From positions 124,001-188,000 of the forward strand of contig JAJEFB010000031.1 in assembly GCA_022820665.1 (NCBI GenBank): DNA of 64,000 nt. Direction: 5' to 3'. A model generated the notes under the pieces. That model was not told the origin of the DNA and ran no database searches. It worked only from the letters and a program-made list of their open reading frames with translations. Below, piece after piece: positions 7,637 through 17,005 of this stretch (its first letter is position 1; every line of letters begins with the position of its first letter). The DNA comes from Anaerolineae bacterium. Lineage in GTDB: Bacteria > Chloroflexota > Anaerolineae > Aggregatilineales > Phototrophicaceae. Position numbers and translations under genes: made by a program.

Positions 7637-8806
7637 CTAACCGGATCGAAGTTTCCGCATTCGCTCCGCGGCTTGCTCCAATGTCTCGTCGCTCTTGCAA
7701 AAAGCGAATCGGACATGGTTTTCAGCATGATGGCGGTGTTTGGGGCTGAAGAACGCGGAAGGCGGTATCGTGGCGACGCCGATCCGCTCGATACAGTGCC
7801 GGCAGAATTCCACATCATCTCCATCAAAGACATCGGAAAAGTCGCCCATGATGAAATAAGTGCCTTCCGGCTGAATCGCGGTCATGCCGGCTGCGTCAAT
7901 CACTTGCATGACCAATTCGCGCTTGCGCGAATAGAGCGCCTGGTACTCTTCGTAATAGCTGTTGCCCAAGGTGAAAGCGTAGGCGACAGCCTCTTGGGTG
8001 GGGTGATTGGTCGCGAAAGTGATGAACTGGTGCGCGCGCCAGACGCCGGTTATCAACTCTGGATGACCGTAGACCCAGCCGATCTTCCAGCCGGTCATGC
8101 CGAATGTTTTGCCCGCGCTGCCAACTGTGACAGTGCGCTCAAACATGCCATCCAGTGATGCGATCGCAAGGTGCTGATGTCCCTCAAAGATCAGGTGCTC
8201 ATAAACCTCGTCGGAAATCACGATGACATCGTGCTCGATGCAGAGATCGGCAATCATCTGGAGTTCGGCGCGCGTGTAGACGCGCCCGGTCGGGTTGTTG
8301 GGCGTGTTCAGCAGGATCGCCCTGGTCTTTTGGCTAAACGCGGCGCGCAGTTCCGCTTCGTCAAAGGTCCAGTTTGGCGGGTGCATGGGCACATAGACAG
8401 GTTTGCCGCCCGCCATTTGCACACCCGGCACATAGCTGTCGTAGTATGGCTCGATCACGATCACCTCGTCGCCGGGGTCGACCAAACCCATGATGGCGCT
8501 GTAAACCCCTTGCGTCGCGCCGGCTGTCACGATGACGCCGGTATCGGGATCGACGTCGATGTCGTAAAAGACGCCAGCGTGCCTGGCCACACCCTCGCGC
8601 AGACTGGGTAAGCCCGGGCTCGGCGCATATTGATTGGCGGTGTCGCCGTTCAGGGCGCGGATGGCTGCGTCGATAATCTCTTGGGGCCCGTCGAAATCGG
8701 GACGACCCTGGCCAAGATTAACCGCCCGGTGCTGGGCGGCAAGCTGATTGATCTCGGTAAATATGGTTGTTCCGAAGGGTTCGACGCGTTTGGCATAACT
8801 GGGCAT
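7637..8806 (-). CDS. Class I/II PLP-dependent aminotransferase
   Basis: A fold-type I aminotransferase of 389 residues. It shows NLGQGRPDFDGP near the N-terminus, NTPNNPTGRVY for carboxylate/PLP binding, ISDEVYEHL, and the Schiff-base lysine in SAGKTFGMTGWKIGW (near residue 235). The overall pattern resembles methionine/kynurenine-glutamine aminotransferases (YbdL/KAT-like). It could in principle supply 2-aminoadipate transamination, which has no dedicated lysN in the window, but nothing links it to the lysine cluster. Its downstream neighbour is the GntR gene, in the same direction. Confidence 0.88.
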   Translation of the reverse strand: MPSYAKRVEPFGTTIFTEINQLAAQHRAVNLGQGRPDFDGPQEIIDAAIRALNGDTANQYAPSPGLPSLREGVARHAGVFYDIDVDPDTGVIVTAGATQGVYSAIMGLVDPGDEVIVIEPYYDSYVPGVQMAGGKPVYVPMHPPNWTFDEAELRAAFSQKTRAILLNTPNNPTGRVYTRAELQMIADLCIEHDVIVISDEVYEHLIFEGHQHLAIASLDGMFERTVTVGSAGKTFGMTGWKIGWVYGHPELITGVWRAHQFITFATNHPTQEAVAYAFTLGNSYYEEYQALYSRKRELVMQVIDAAGMTAIQPEGTYFIMGDFSDVFDGDDVEFCRHCIERIGVATIPPSAFFSPKHRHHAENHVRFAFCKSDETLEQAAERMRKLRSG

Positions 8807-8860
8807 TTATCGTTTCCTGTATCACCTCGGCAAACATCGCCTACTATAACACAAGCTTGC

Positions 8861-9751
8861 TCAGTCCGCGCGTTCAAGCAATTGCTTCGCTAGGTCGGTC
8901 CCGCGCTGAAAATGAGGATTGTCCTGGCGTGACTTAACAAAGACAAATACCACGTTTCCCGCGTTTGAGCGTTCAAGGAGAGTCCGCCAATGGCTTTGAT
9001 ACTTGACCGGCTTTCCGTCTTGCGTTTTCCAACCCTTCGCAGCCCACTTCGCGATCCACTGGTTCATACCCTTGGAAAGGTATTCCTGCGCTGTCAGGAC
9101 GGTGACGCTGCGATCGTCCGGCAAAGCCGCCAGACATGCATTCGCCCCAATTAGCACAGCTTCCAATTCGCTGGTGTTTTCGAGCGAAGCGCCAGACTCC
9201 CGCATTTCTTCCTCTGACACTGTCACGGCGGACCAAGCCGCCTTTTTCCGCTGCGAAGAATAGCGCGTCGATAGGTAGACCTCAATGTCGCTTTCAATCG
9301 CGGGGGGCGGTTGATCTACAGAATTCGCTTTGCCACGCGACAAGCGATTCTTTTCCGCCACCGCGATGCGATCGCAGCGCTCGTTGTAAGCGTGGCCGGA
9401 GTGTCCCTCAACGTAAAGCCATTTGATCTGGTGGCGTGCCGCCAATTCAAAATACCGCTTCCACAAATCGGCGTTCTTGCGGCTCTTTTTTGCGCGATTG
9501 GCAATATCAATGACATATTGCGAGTCGCTGACCATGGTTACCTGGGACGGGCGCTTCAGCGCGTTGAGACCTTCAATGACTGCGGTGAGTTCCATTTGGT
9601 TATTGGTGGTCATTTCCCGGCCGCCTCTGACGACAGATTCTTTGATGACGCTCCCGCTTTCGTCGGTCGCGCACAGGATAGCTGCCCAGCCGCCCGGCTG
9701 GTTCTCCGCGTGAATGTCGCAGGCGCCATCGGTGTAAATGGTGATTTGCAT
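8861..9751 (-). CDS. rnhA: RNase HI with a second, degenerate RNase H-like domain
   Basis: Residues 1-140 form a regular RNase HI with all catalytic acids visible: YTDGACDIH (D), NNQMELTAV (E), SDSQYVIDI (D), and GHSGHAYNERCDRIA (H and D). It degrades RNA in RNA-DNA hybrids. The remaining ~150 residues look like a second RNase H fold: SELEAVLIGANACLAALP, LTAQEYLSKGMNQW, then HWRTLLER and GTDLAKQ. In this copy the first Asp and the Asp after beta-4 are gone (TAQEYL in place of SDSQYV), so it is probably a non-catalytic hybrid-binding or structural unit. The start at MQITIYTDGAC matches the family; longer starts exist at 9769 and 9796. Confidence 0.88.
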   Translation of the reverse strand: MQITIYTDGACDIHAENQPGGWAAILCATDESGSVIKESVVRGGREMTTNNQMELTAVIEGLNALKRPSQVTMVSDSQYVIDIANRAKKSRKNADLWKRYFELAARHQIKWLYVEGHSGHAYNERCDRIAVAEKNRLSRGKANSVDQPPPAIESDIEVYLSTRYSSQRKKAAWSAVTVSEEEMRESGASLENTSELEAVLIGANACLAALPDDRSVTVLTAQEYLSKGMNQWIAKWAAKGWKTQDGKPVKYQSHWRTLLERSNAGNVVFVFVKSRQDNPHFQRGTDLAKQLLERAD

Positions 9752-9824
9752 CTCGCCTACCGTTCGCATAATATAAATGTGCAGTCTAGCATACACAAAT
9801 GACGGTAGAAAGGCATCAAGATCT

Positions 9825-10262
9825 ATGGCGGTTGAACAAGCGTTTTTGCAGCAGAAACGCTACGAAGCCTTCGTAAAGATCACACAAACGGTCGGTGGCG
9901 CGGCACTGACGGGCGCGGTCCCGGGACCGACGCTGGAACTGGCCAAGCAACTGGGAATCTCTGTAGCCGATGCCTGGATGTGCCTGGACATTTATCGCAA
10001 GTATTTTGATGAAGAACTTTCGCGAGAGGATTTTTCCCGCATGATGCAAACGACCGGCGTCGTTGTATTGGGTGGCGGCATCGCGGGCTACGTTGGCATC
10101 CGCCTCGCGCAGGCGGCTTTAAGCGAAATCCTTGAGAATATACCTATCGCCAATTCAATAATCACGGCGCTGGCTTTCGGCAGCTCAACCTTCATTATTG
10201 GTTTGGCTTGGCTGGCAATTGTGGAACAGAATTATCTGCTGCGGCAAGCGGAGGACGGCTAG
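9825..10262 (+). CDS. Small hydrophobic protein, DUF697-like
   Basis: A 145-residue protein with an N-terminal helical part and two or three hydrophobic segments (TGVVVLGGGIAGYVGIRLAQ and IITALAFGSSTFIIGLAWL). The arrangement (short helices, a Gly-rich hydrophobic segment, IPIANSIITALAFG) resembles the DUF697 tail found on some GTPases and as stand-alone proteins. No GTPase domain is present. Function unknown. The start at ATG 9825 avoids an unlikely polar extension. It converges with the MFS gene, the stop codons overlapping by four bases. Confidence 0.7.
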   Translation: MAVEQAFLQQKRYEAFVKITQTVGGAALTGAVPGPTLELAKQLGISVADAWMCLDIYRKYFDEELSREDFSRMMQTTGVVVLGGGIAGYVGIRLAQAALSEILENIPIANSIITALAFGSSTFIIGLAWLAIVEQNYLLRQAEDG

Positions 10263-11566
10263 CTGGCTTGAAAGGCAAATTGTTTCACTGACAGTTGTCG
10301 AACCAGAGCCAGCAGCAGCAATGCCAGCAAACCGCCTCCAACGCTGACGAGCAAGAATCCCCCCAATCCATAGAGGAATCCCGAACTTAAGGTGCCTAGT
10401 CCGGCGCAAAACGCGACCAGCATATCGTTAAACCCGGCGACGCGCGTTCGGTCGGAACCGCTAAGCGCATCGGCGAGCATGGACGATCCGGCGATATAGC
10501 CGAAGTTCCAGCCCAAGCCCAGCAAGAACAATCCCACCAGCAGGTAGGGCAACTGCGTCGAAAGCGGAGCTATGATCGCGGAGGCCACCAAAGTCAATGC
10601 CGCTACCACCATCATCGGAATCCGTCCGTATCGATCAATAAGATATCCGGTCACAGCTGAAAGCCCAAACATGCCCATTACGTGCGCAGAAATCACCAAT
10701 GAGACGGTAGTATTGTCATGATCCGCGCGGTGCATATGCCAGGGCGTGATGGTCATCAAGGTACTCATCACCGTTTGGCAGATGAGCATGGACAGTATTG
10801 CCAGTTGCACATTGGGCAGCCGCAGCAGATCCATGAGCTTGTGCTGGGTATCTGCTTGCGCTTGATGCTTGTTCTGGGTGACGTATTGTCTGGCGACGAG
10901 CGCTGGCTCGGGCCGCAGGAAGAAAATGCTGATTAGAAAGGACAAGCCGTACATGAAGCTGGCCATCACCCAGGGTCCCGTTGTCAAGCCCTGCCGAAAA
11001 TCTGCCACCGGCATGAATCCCTGGACCAGGGCGGCGTTGGCCAATGCGGGTCCATTGGCCAGATCAAGGGCGAGCGTTCCGGCCAGTCGCGTGCCCGGTT
11101 CGATAAGCGCGGGACCAAATATGGCGCCGATGGTGCCGGCGAAGACGATCCGCCCGATCATCTGCGCGCGTTTTTCGGCGGGGAACATCTCGCCGACTAC
11201 GAATCGGCTCATCTGTGCCCCGGCTCGCGAAGAGCCCATGCAGGCCGAACTGACCAACAAGAGCAAGAAGTTTCCATTCAGAACCGCGATCGTACCGAGG
11301 ATGCCACCCATCGCGCCAAACGCGTAAGCAGTGCTGAGTCCCATGCGTCGGCCGAAACGCCCCATGTAGAGGCCGAAAGCGTATGCCATGATTGAATGAG
11401 AAAATGTGACGACGGTTGTCGGCATACCGGCGGTGCTGTCGCCGCCGCCGAGGATGCCAGCAGCGATGGAATGCAGGGTGAGGATGGCAATTTGCGAGGC
11501 GGACATCAGGCTTTGCGTGACGAAAATGGTGACCAGCAGCCGATGACTGGTTCGCAAGGGATACAT
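10259..11566 (-). CDS. MFS transporter
   Basis: A polytopic membrane protein of about 435 residues with 12 predicted hydrophobic segments. It has the MFS loop 2-3 pattern FGLYMGRFGRRMG and the repeat VTGYLIDRYGRIPMM in the second half. The start at ATG 11566 has GGAGC upstream and begins MYPLRTSHR, directly before the first membrane helix; the longer frame to 11605 adds a polar stretch. The substrate cannot be told from sequence. There is a gap of about 175 bases from aconitase upstream, so it is probably an independent unit. Confidence 0.88.
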   Translation of the reverse strand: MYPLRTSHRLLVTIFVTQSLMSASQIAILTLHSIAAGILGGGDSTAGMPTTVVTFSHSIMAYAFGLYMGRFGRRMGLSTAYAFGAMGGILGTIAVLNGNFLLLLVSSACMGSSRAGAQMSRFVVGEMFPAEKRAQMIGRIVFAGTIGAIFGPALIEPGTRLAGTLALDLANGPALANAALVQGFMPVADFRQGLTTGPWVMASFMYGLSFLISIFFLRPEPALVARQYVTQNKHQAQADTQHKLMDLLRLPNVQLAILSMLICQTVMSTLMTITPWHMHRADHDNTTVSLVISAHVMGMFGLSAVTGYLIDRYGRIPMMVVAALTLVASAIIAPLSTQLPYLLVGLFLLGLGWNFGYIAGSSMLADALSGSDRTRVAGFNDMLVAFCAGLGTLSSGFLYGLGGFLLVSVGGGLLALLLLALVRQLSVKQFAFQAS

Positions 11567-11693
11567 GAATGATGCTCCGGACAAAGGTCGAGATCTCGGC
11601 GGCAACCTTATCTCTAAACAGCGCCGTAATCAACTGCTAATGATGTGCGGGTTTTCATCACATGACAAGACAAGAGCGCCTGGAAACGAAACA

Positions 11694-11713
11694 GCGCGCC
11701 GTGATCGGCGCGC
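11694..11713 (-). terminator. Weak hairpin after aconitase
   Basis: A perfect 8-bp stem (GCGCGCCG/CGGCGCGC) with a 4-base loop lies 28 bases past the aconitase stop. In the minus direction it is followed by a T-rich but interrupted stretch, TGTTTCGTTT. It may work as a terminator; the lack of a clean T-run keeps confidence moderate. Confidence 0.45.
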
Positions 11714-11740
11714 CATCAATGAATCTTCACAGCAAATACC

Positions 11741-14446
11741 CTAATCGGAAAGGAAGTTTCGCAGGACCGTGTGCAGGATGCCGCCGTTACGGTAGTAGTC
11801 TACTTCTACGGGCGAATCGAGACGAACGATGACATCAAATTGCGTCTTCGTTCCCTTGTCGTCCGTCGCGGTGATTGTCAATCTCTCCATTGCTTTAACA
11901 TCGTCGGCAACCGGAATATCATAAGTCTCGTGCCCGGTCAGTCCGAGCGAGCGATAAGATTCCCCATCGGCAAAAGTCAGGGGCAGCACGCCCATCATGA
12001 CCAGATTGCTGCGGTGAATGCGTTCAATGCTTTCCGCAATGACCGCTCGGATACCCAAAAGCAGCGTACCCTTCGCCGCCCAATCGCGTGATGATCCCAT
12101 GCCGTAATCTTTCCCCGCGATTACAATCAAGGATGTGCCGTCTTCCTGATACTTGAGCGACGCGTCATAGATCGACATTTCTTCCATGGTCGGCAGGTAA
12201 TATGTGACACCGCCTTCGCTGTTCGGCACCAGCAAATTGCGCAGGCGCACGTTGGCGAAGCTGCCTCTTGTCATCACGCGATCGTTGCCCCGGCGCGATC
12301 CGAAACTGTTGAAATACTGTGGACTCACGTCGTTGTCCAGCAGGTATTGACCGGCCGGACCGTTGATGGCGATCGCGCCGGCCGGAGAAATGTGGTCGGT
12401 CGTGACCGAGTCACCGCCCTTGACCATGACGCGGGCTCCCATGATCGGCTGGATTGGCGGGGGTTCGTGCGGGAGATCGACAAAGAAGGGCGGTTCCTGG
12501 ATATAGGTGCTGTCCGCTCGCCATTCGTATACCGGCTCGTCGGTGCTCGGGATCGCGTTCCACTCCTCGTTCCCTTCATAGACGTCGCTATATTGTTCGA
12601 CAAACATTTTGGCATCCAGGCTGTTCTGCAGCGTGGACAGGATTTCGTTTTGCGATGGCCAAATGTCGTTGAGATAGACGTCAAGCCCATCGCGATCCTG
12701 GGCGATCGGCTCGCTGCTAAGGTCGATATCGACGGTGCCAGCCAAGGCATAGGCTACGACCAGCGGCGGAGAAGCGAGGAAATTGGCGCGGACATCGGGT
12801 CCGATCCTTCCCCCAAAGTTGCGATTGCCGCTCAAGACCGAGGCGGCGACAATATCTGCCTGGTGTATCGCCTCACGTACCGGGTCGGGAAGCGGCCCGC
12901 TGTTGCCGATACAGGTTGTGCAACCATAACCGACGGTATGAAAGCCGAGCGCTTCCAAATGCGGCGTGAGACCGGCTTTGTCCAGATATTCCGTGACCAC
13001 TTTGGAGCCGGGCGCCAGACTGGTTTTGACATACGGTTTGCGCTTAAGTCCGCGTTCGTTGGCTTTCTTAGCCAGCAAGCCCGCCGCAACCATGACCGAG
13101 GGATTGCTGGTGTTGGTGCAGGACGTGATCGCAGCGATAACCACGGAGCCGTGCTTAAGATCGGCCTTGTCGCCATTGTTCCGGTAGCTGCCGGCTCTTT
13201 CCAACTGCTCTGCGGAAAGGGCGAAACCCTGTGGTCCCAAGGGCGCGGTCAGCACTTTGTTGAAGGTTGGCTTCAGATCTTTCACCAGAACGCGATCTTG
13301 GGGACGCAAAGGACCGGCTACACTTGGCTCAACGGTAGACAGGTCTAGTGCCAGGTTGTCATTGAATTTGGGGTCGCTGGCGTCGTCGCTGCGAAACAAG
13401 CCTTGTTCCTTGCAATAACGTTCGACCAATTGCAGGGTTGCTTCGTCCCTGCCAGTACGGCGCAGATAGCTGATGACTTCGTCATCCACCGGGAAGAAAC
13501 CCATGGTCGCCCCATATTCGGGAGCCATGTTGGCAATGGTCGCGCGATCGGGCAGGGTCATGCTGCTGAGCCCGGGTCCATAAAATTCGACGAACTTGCC
13601 AACCACGCCTTTTTGGCGCAGCATCTGCGTCACAACGAGTACGAGGTCAGTGGCTGTCGAGCCTTCGGGCAACTGTCCCAGCAACTTGAATCCGATCACC
13701 TCGGGCATCAGCATATAGATTGGCTGGCCCAGCATAGCCGCTTCCGCCTCGATGCCGCCAACGCCCCATCCCAGCACGCCCAAGCCATTGACCATTGTGG
13801 TATGGCTGTCGGTACCGACCAGACTGTCCGGCAGCGCTACTTTTCCGTTACCCTTCGGATCATCGTATAATTGCACCACCTTTGCCAGGTATTCCAAATT
13901 GACTTGGTGCACGATGCCCGTAGCCGGCGGCACGACCTTGAGATTCTCGAAAGCTTTTTGTCCCCAGTGCAGAAATTCATATCGTTCGCGGTTGCGTACA
14001 AACTCCATTTGCGCATTGCGCGCGATCGCATCGGGCTGGCCGAAAAAATCGACTTGAACCGAGTGATCAATGACCAGATCCACGGGCACGGTCGGATTGA
14101 TCTTCTGCGGATCGCCACCCATGCGCGCCATCGCGCTGCGCAAAGCCGCAAGATCCACAAGAGAAGGCACGCCAGTGAAATCCTGCAGAATCACCCGCGC
14201 CGGGCTAAAGGGGATTTCGACTGGATTGTGATTGCTGGCATCCCAGGAAGCCAGATTCTGCACGTCGTCGACCGTGAAGTGTCGTCCGTCCTGATTGCGC
14301 AGCGCATTTTCCAACAGGATCTTGATGCTGAAAGGCAGCGAATCAACCTGCCCGACGCCGCTCTCTGACAGCTTGCTCAATCGGTAAATGACCGCCTCGC
14401 CATCCCCCGTATCGAATGTGCCGCGCGCTCCAAAATCGTCGCTCAT
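11741..14446 (-). CDS. acnA: Aconitate hydratase A
   Basis: Isomerises citrate to isocitrate through cis-aconitate with a [4Fe-4S] cluster. At about 901 residues it is a full-length AcnA/IRP-type enzyme. Cluster-ligand regions are visible as [15 protein letters not shown] and [14 protein letters not shown], and the C-terminal swivel domain has [34 protein letters not shown] is the usual substrate-domain signature. The start at ATG 14446 (MSDDFGARG) has GAGGAAGAG upstream; a longer frame to 14533 has no support. It partners with the citrate synthase and korAB in this window. Confidence 0.96.
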   Translation of the reverse strand: MSDDFGARGTFDTGDGEAVIYRLSKLSESGVGQVDSLPFSIKILLENALRNQDGRHFTVDDVQNLASWDASNHNPVEIPFSPARVILQDFTGVPSLVDLAALRSAMARMGGDPQKINPTVPVDLVIDHSVQVDFFGQPDAIARNAQMEFVRNRERYEFLHWGQKAFENLKVVPPATGIVHQVNLEYLAKVVQLYDDPKGNGKVALPDSLVGTDSHTTMVNGLGVLGWGVGGIEAEAAMLGQPIYMLMPEVIGFKLLGQLPEGSTATDLVLVVTQMLRQKGVVGKFVEFYGPGLSSMTLPDRATIANMAPEYGATMGFFPVDDEVISYLRRTGRDEATLQLVERYCKEQGLFRSDDASDPKFNDNLALDLSTVEPSVAGPLRPQDRVLVKDLKPTFNKVLTAPLGPQGFALSAEQLERAGSYRNNGDKADLKHGSVVIAAITSCTNTSNPSVMVAAGLLAKKANERGLKRKPYVKTSLAPGSKVVTEYLDKAGLTPHLEALGFHTVGYGCTTCIGNSGPLPDPVREAIHQADIVAASVLSGNRNFGGRIGPDVRANFLASPPLVVAYALAGTVDIDLSSEPIAQDRDGLDVYLNDIWPSQNEILSTLQNSLDAKMFVEQYSDVYEGNEEWNAIPSTDEPVYEWRADSTYIQEPPFFVDLPHEPPPIQPIMGARVMVKGGDSVTTDHISPAGAIAINGPAGQYLLDNDVSPQYFNSFGSRRGNDRVMTRGSFANVRLRNLLVPNSEGGVTYYLPTMEEMSIYDASLKYQEDGTSLIVIAGKDYGMGSSRDWAAKGTLLLGIRAVIAESIERIHRSNLVMMGVLPLTFADGESYRSLGLTGHETYDIPVADDVKAMERLTITATDDKGTKTQFDVIVRLDSPVEVDYYRNGGILHTVLRNFLSD

Positions 14447-14633
14447 AGGCTCTTCCTCTGTGACTATTGAGACCGAAATATCAGCGGTCGTACCGGAAAA
14501 CCAGGGCGCCATTCTTCCGCTTCTGGCGAGCAACCATTCTACCAGAGTTCGGGGCGCAATGTTACCTTGTCTCCTATTGCAAGCAGGGCAATCGCATCAA
14601 ATTGCTTCTTAGCCCCGGGTACAGCGAGGTCGC

Positions 14634-15245
14634 GTAGGTTGCGCAGGTCGCGTAGACACTGACCGCAGATCGCGTTGCCACTCGCAAGACCGCCGTCACA
14701 AAGTTTCTTCTTAAGCTAGCGAAGTCATCATGCAGTCAGAATGAAGTCACTTCCGGCAATCATTTGTTTTCGGTTTGCTTTTTGTCCGACTTTGTCCGTT
14801 TCGGACAATAAAATATATTTTTCGGACAATAGACGCGGTTTTGTGGTCGAAACGGAGGAAAGGCGGGCGGCTGCTGGTATGAATTTGGTTTGCCGGCGCG
14901 TCCGCCGCCATAAAGTCGGCTTTTGACCCTGACATGCCTCTGAGCCGCCCCTAGCTGCCCCACTAAATTCGGAAAGTGTATCGACACCGTATAGATACAG
15001 TCTGTTTTTTCGGGAGATGTTTTTCAGAGTCCGAAGGTGAAAGGGGAAATAGGCAGAGGACATCGGCTGGGGACCGAGATTGAGAGCTTGCGATAATTGA
15101 TCCATGGAGGGAGCATATCATCATTTTGAGTAAAAAGAAAGAACAAATGTTCGCAGTTTTCCAGATTGCCGACAAGCGATTTTGGAGGGCGCCTCGCAGG
15201 GTCGCGTAGGGCGCGTAGACACAGCCCGTCGACACTGACCGCCGA
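14634..15245 (+). repeat. Interspersed repeat, copy A (~0.6 kb)
   Basis: This block and 51846-52427 are clearly the same element in the same orientation, with long identical stretches such as TCGGACAATAAAATATATTT (by eye roughly three-quarters identity overall, with small indels). Both ends carry related GTCGCGTAG/GCGCGTAGACAC-type short repeats, the right end followed by tandem CGACACTGACCGCC-like units. Inside is a symmetric array: TTTGTCCG twice followed by CGGACAAT twice around 14785-14829. Frames present in one copy are broken by indels in the other, so it is probably non-coding. Flanks 14447-14633 and 15246-15520 show only the acnA upstream region and further degenerate copies of the end motif; no gene was seen there. 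Confidence 0.85.
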
Positions 15246-15520
15246 CACAGCCCGCCTAGATCTAGTAAGCCTTCGACAGTGACCGCCGATACTGTCCTGC
15301 GGGGAAAGATTGAGGGCGAGGATGGAAAGGCAATTATTTTTAATGCGACTACCTTGATTTTGCAAGCGTTCGCGTTTTTCCTGCGGCAGGCGGCTTGCTT
15401 TGAGAGCGGAAAGCGCCCCCGAAATGTCTAATACTGTCCTTTTACAAACCGTGGACTGTGCATTAGACTCTTGGCATGTTCAGCGAGGAATCATCGTCGT
15501 AACACGAGGTCTAGGGGGAT

Positions 15521-16585
15521 ATGGCAAAAAAGTCAAGTCGCACGCGGGAAGCCAGGCAGCGCCGTCAAAAACAGCGCCGCCAGAATCGATGGACGATACT
15601 GCTGTTGGCGATTGTGATTGTGGCTGTTGTGGCTGTCGCGATGGTCGTAGTTTCCAATCAGCCGGTCGAGGCGCATATTCCGCCGGACTTAACAGAGCGA
15701 TACGATGACGTGTCAAGATCTTTCTCAGTCGAGGGCTACCCGCAGCTGGGCGATTTGAATGCGCCGGTCACCCTGGAAGAGTACGCCAGCTTCGCCTGCC
15801 CGGGTTGCGAGGCGCTGCATAGCGATTCATTCGACGCCATTCTCGATCGTGTTCGAGGGGGCCAGGTTCTGTTCACTTATGTCCCGATGCAGACGGGTTC
15901 GATTCCCAATGCCCAGGGCGCGGCGCGGGCTGCCTTATGCGCGGGGCGGCAGGGCATGTTTTGGGAGATGCACGACGTTCTATTCGATTGGCAAACGCGC
16001 TATGCAAACACTGCGTACTCGCAGAATCGACTCCTGGCCGGCGCGGAAGGGCTTGGCTTAAATACGACTACGCTCACCAATTGCTTCAACTCTGCGGCGA
16101 TTTCCGAGACGCTAAACAGCGCGATGGCCGAGGATGTTACGGGCACGCCAACCGTGCAAGTCAACGGTGTGACTATTATAGCGGAGCGCGCGGGCGGCGT
16201 CCCGTCGACGGTCGAGATAGTCAAAGCAATTGACGACGCAACGCCCAACGATTGGGGCATGCCCGAAGAGCCGCCGGAGGATGAGTCAGAGGAAACTGAA
16301 GACGCGTCCGATCAAGAAGCGGATATTGAAAGGCAACCGCAGTCCGAGGATCCAGCCGGGGAGGAAGAATCTGCCTCGTCGGCGAGCGCGACTCAGTCTG
16401 AAGCCGAGGAGTCACCTGTAGTGACCACAGACGACGTTTCCGAAGAAGCTGCTGAAGAAGACGAAAAAGACATGAACGACGCCGATGCGGCCGCAACTGT
16501 GGAAGCGACCGCCATTGACCAAGAACCTGTTCAAGAGCCGGGGTCGGAGGAAGCCACAGAAGACACAGAAGCCAGCGATGGTTAG
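15521..16585 (+). CDS. Membrane-anchored DsbA-like thiol oxidoreductase with acidic tail
   Basis: A 354-residue protein. A very basic N-terminus is followed by one membrane helix (about residues 25-45). A DsbA/thioredoxin-like domain (about 65-245) carries the redox motif FACPGCEALH and the cis-proline loop TGTPTVQVNG. The last ~110 residues are a low-complexity acidic Glu/Asp/Ser/Ala tail. It most likely faces outside and makes or isomerises disulfides. Related Chloroflexota and actinobacterial proteins (BdbD-like) have this layout without so long a tail. RBS GGGGGAT precedes ATG 15521. It converges on the HIT gene. Confidence 0.85.
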   Translation: MAKKSSRTREARQRRQKQRRQNRWTILLLAIVIVAVVAVAMVVVSNQPVEAHIPPDLTERYDDVSRSFSVEGYPQLGDLNAPVTLEEYASFACPGCEALHSDSFDAILDRVRGGQVLFTYVPMQTGSIPNAQGAARAALCAGRQGMFWEMHDVLFDWQTRYANTAYSQNRLLAGAEGLGLNTTTLTNCFNSAAISETLNSAMAEDVTGTPTVQVNGVTIIAERAGGVPSTVEIVKAIDDATPNDWGMPEEPPEDESEETEDASDQEADIERQPQSEDPAGEEESASSASATQSEAEESPVVTTDDVSEEAAEEDEKDMNDADAAATVEATAIDQEPVQEPGSEEATEDTEASDG

Positions 16586-16625
16586 CGGTTTGGCTCACGC
16601 ATCCGCTTCGGCTTTGTGACCATGT

Positions 16626-16973
16626 TTAGCGCTTGGCAAGCATTGGACCCAAGCGGCGTCCGCCCAGAATGTGCATGTGAAGGTGGAAGACTTCTTGCCC
16701 GCCGTCTTCGTTGCAGTTGACAATCAGGCGATAGCCGCTTTCGGCAATGCCTTCATCACCGGCGATCTTGGCCGCAACGGTCAAGAGCCTGCCTAAAGCC
16801 GTTTCATCCTCGACCGAAACATCATTGACCGTAGCGATCTCTTTCTTGGGGACGATCAATATGTGTACCGGGGCTTGCGGCGCGATGTCGCGAAAGGCCA
16901 GTACCAGGTCATCTTCGTATACGATGTCCGCCGGTATCTCCCGGGCGATGATTTTAGAGAATATCGTGCTCAT
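16626..16973 (-). CDS. HIT-family nucleotide hydrolase (HinT-like)
   Basis: A 115-residue histidine-triad protein with [14 protein letters not shown] at the C-terminus (HxHxH with the nucleotide-binding histidines) and the CIFCxI-less start typical of HinT ([22 protein letters not shown] is the usual opening pattern). It hydrolyses purine nucleoside phosphoramidates or aminoacyl-adenylates. It lies just downstream of fabG on the same strand, probably cotranscribed (32-base gap). Confidence 0.93.
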   Translation of the reverse strand: MSTIFSKIIAREIPADIVYEDDLVLAFRDIAPQAPVHILIVPKKEIATVNDVSVEDETALGRLLTVAAKIAGDEGIAESGYRLIVNCNEDGGQEVFHLHMHILGGRRLGPMLAKR

Positions 16974-17005
16974 GTTTTGACTCCGGTCTTTGTCTATTGG
17001 CGGGA

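Noticed and set aside
12347..13348. 333-codon plus-strand frame inside aconitase
   Set aside because: Antisense shadow of acnA; no recognisable domain or ribosome binding site.
14634..14664. Short tandem GTCGCGTAG-like units as a CRISPR array
   Set aside because: Units are about 10 bases, contiguous, without spacers, and no cas gene is in the window.
14728..15235. Minus-strand frames in repeat copy A with partial amino-acid similarity to copy B
   Set aside because: Small indels put the similar segments in different frames in the two copies; similarity follows from DNA identity, so no protein is called.
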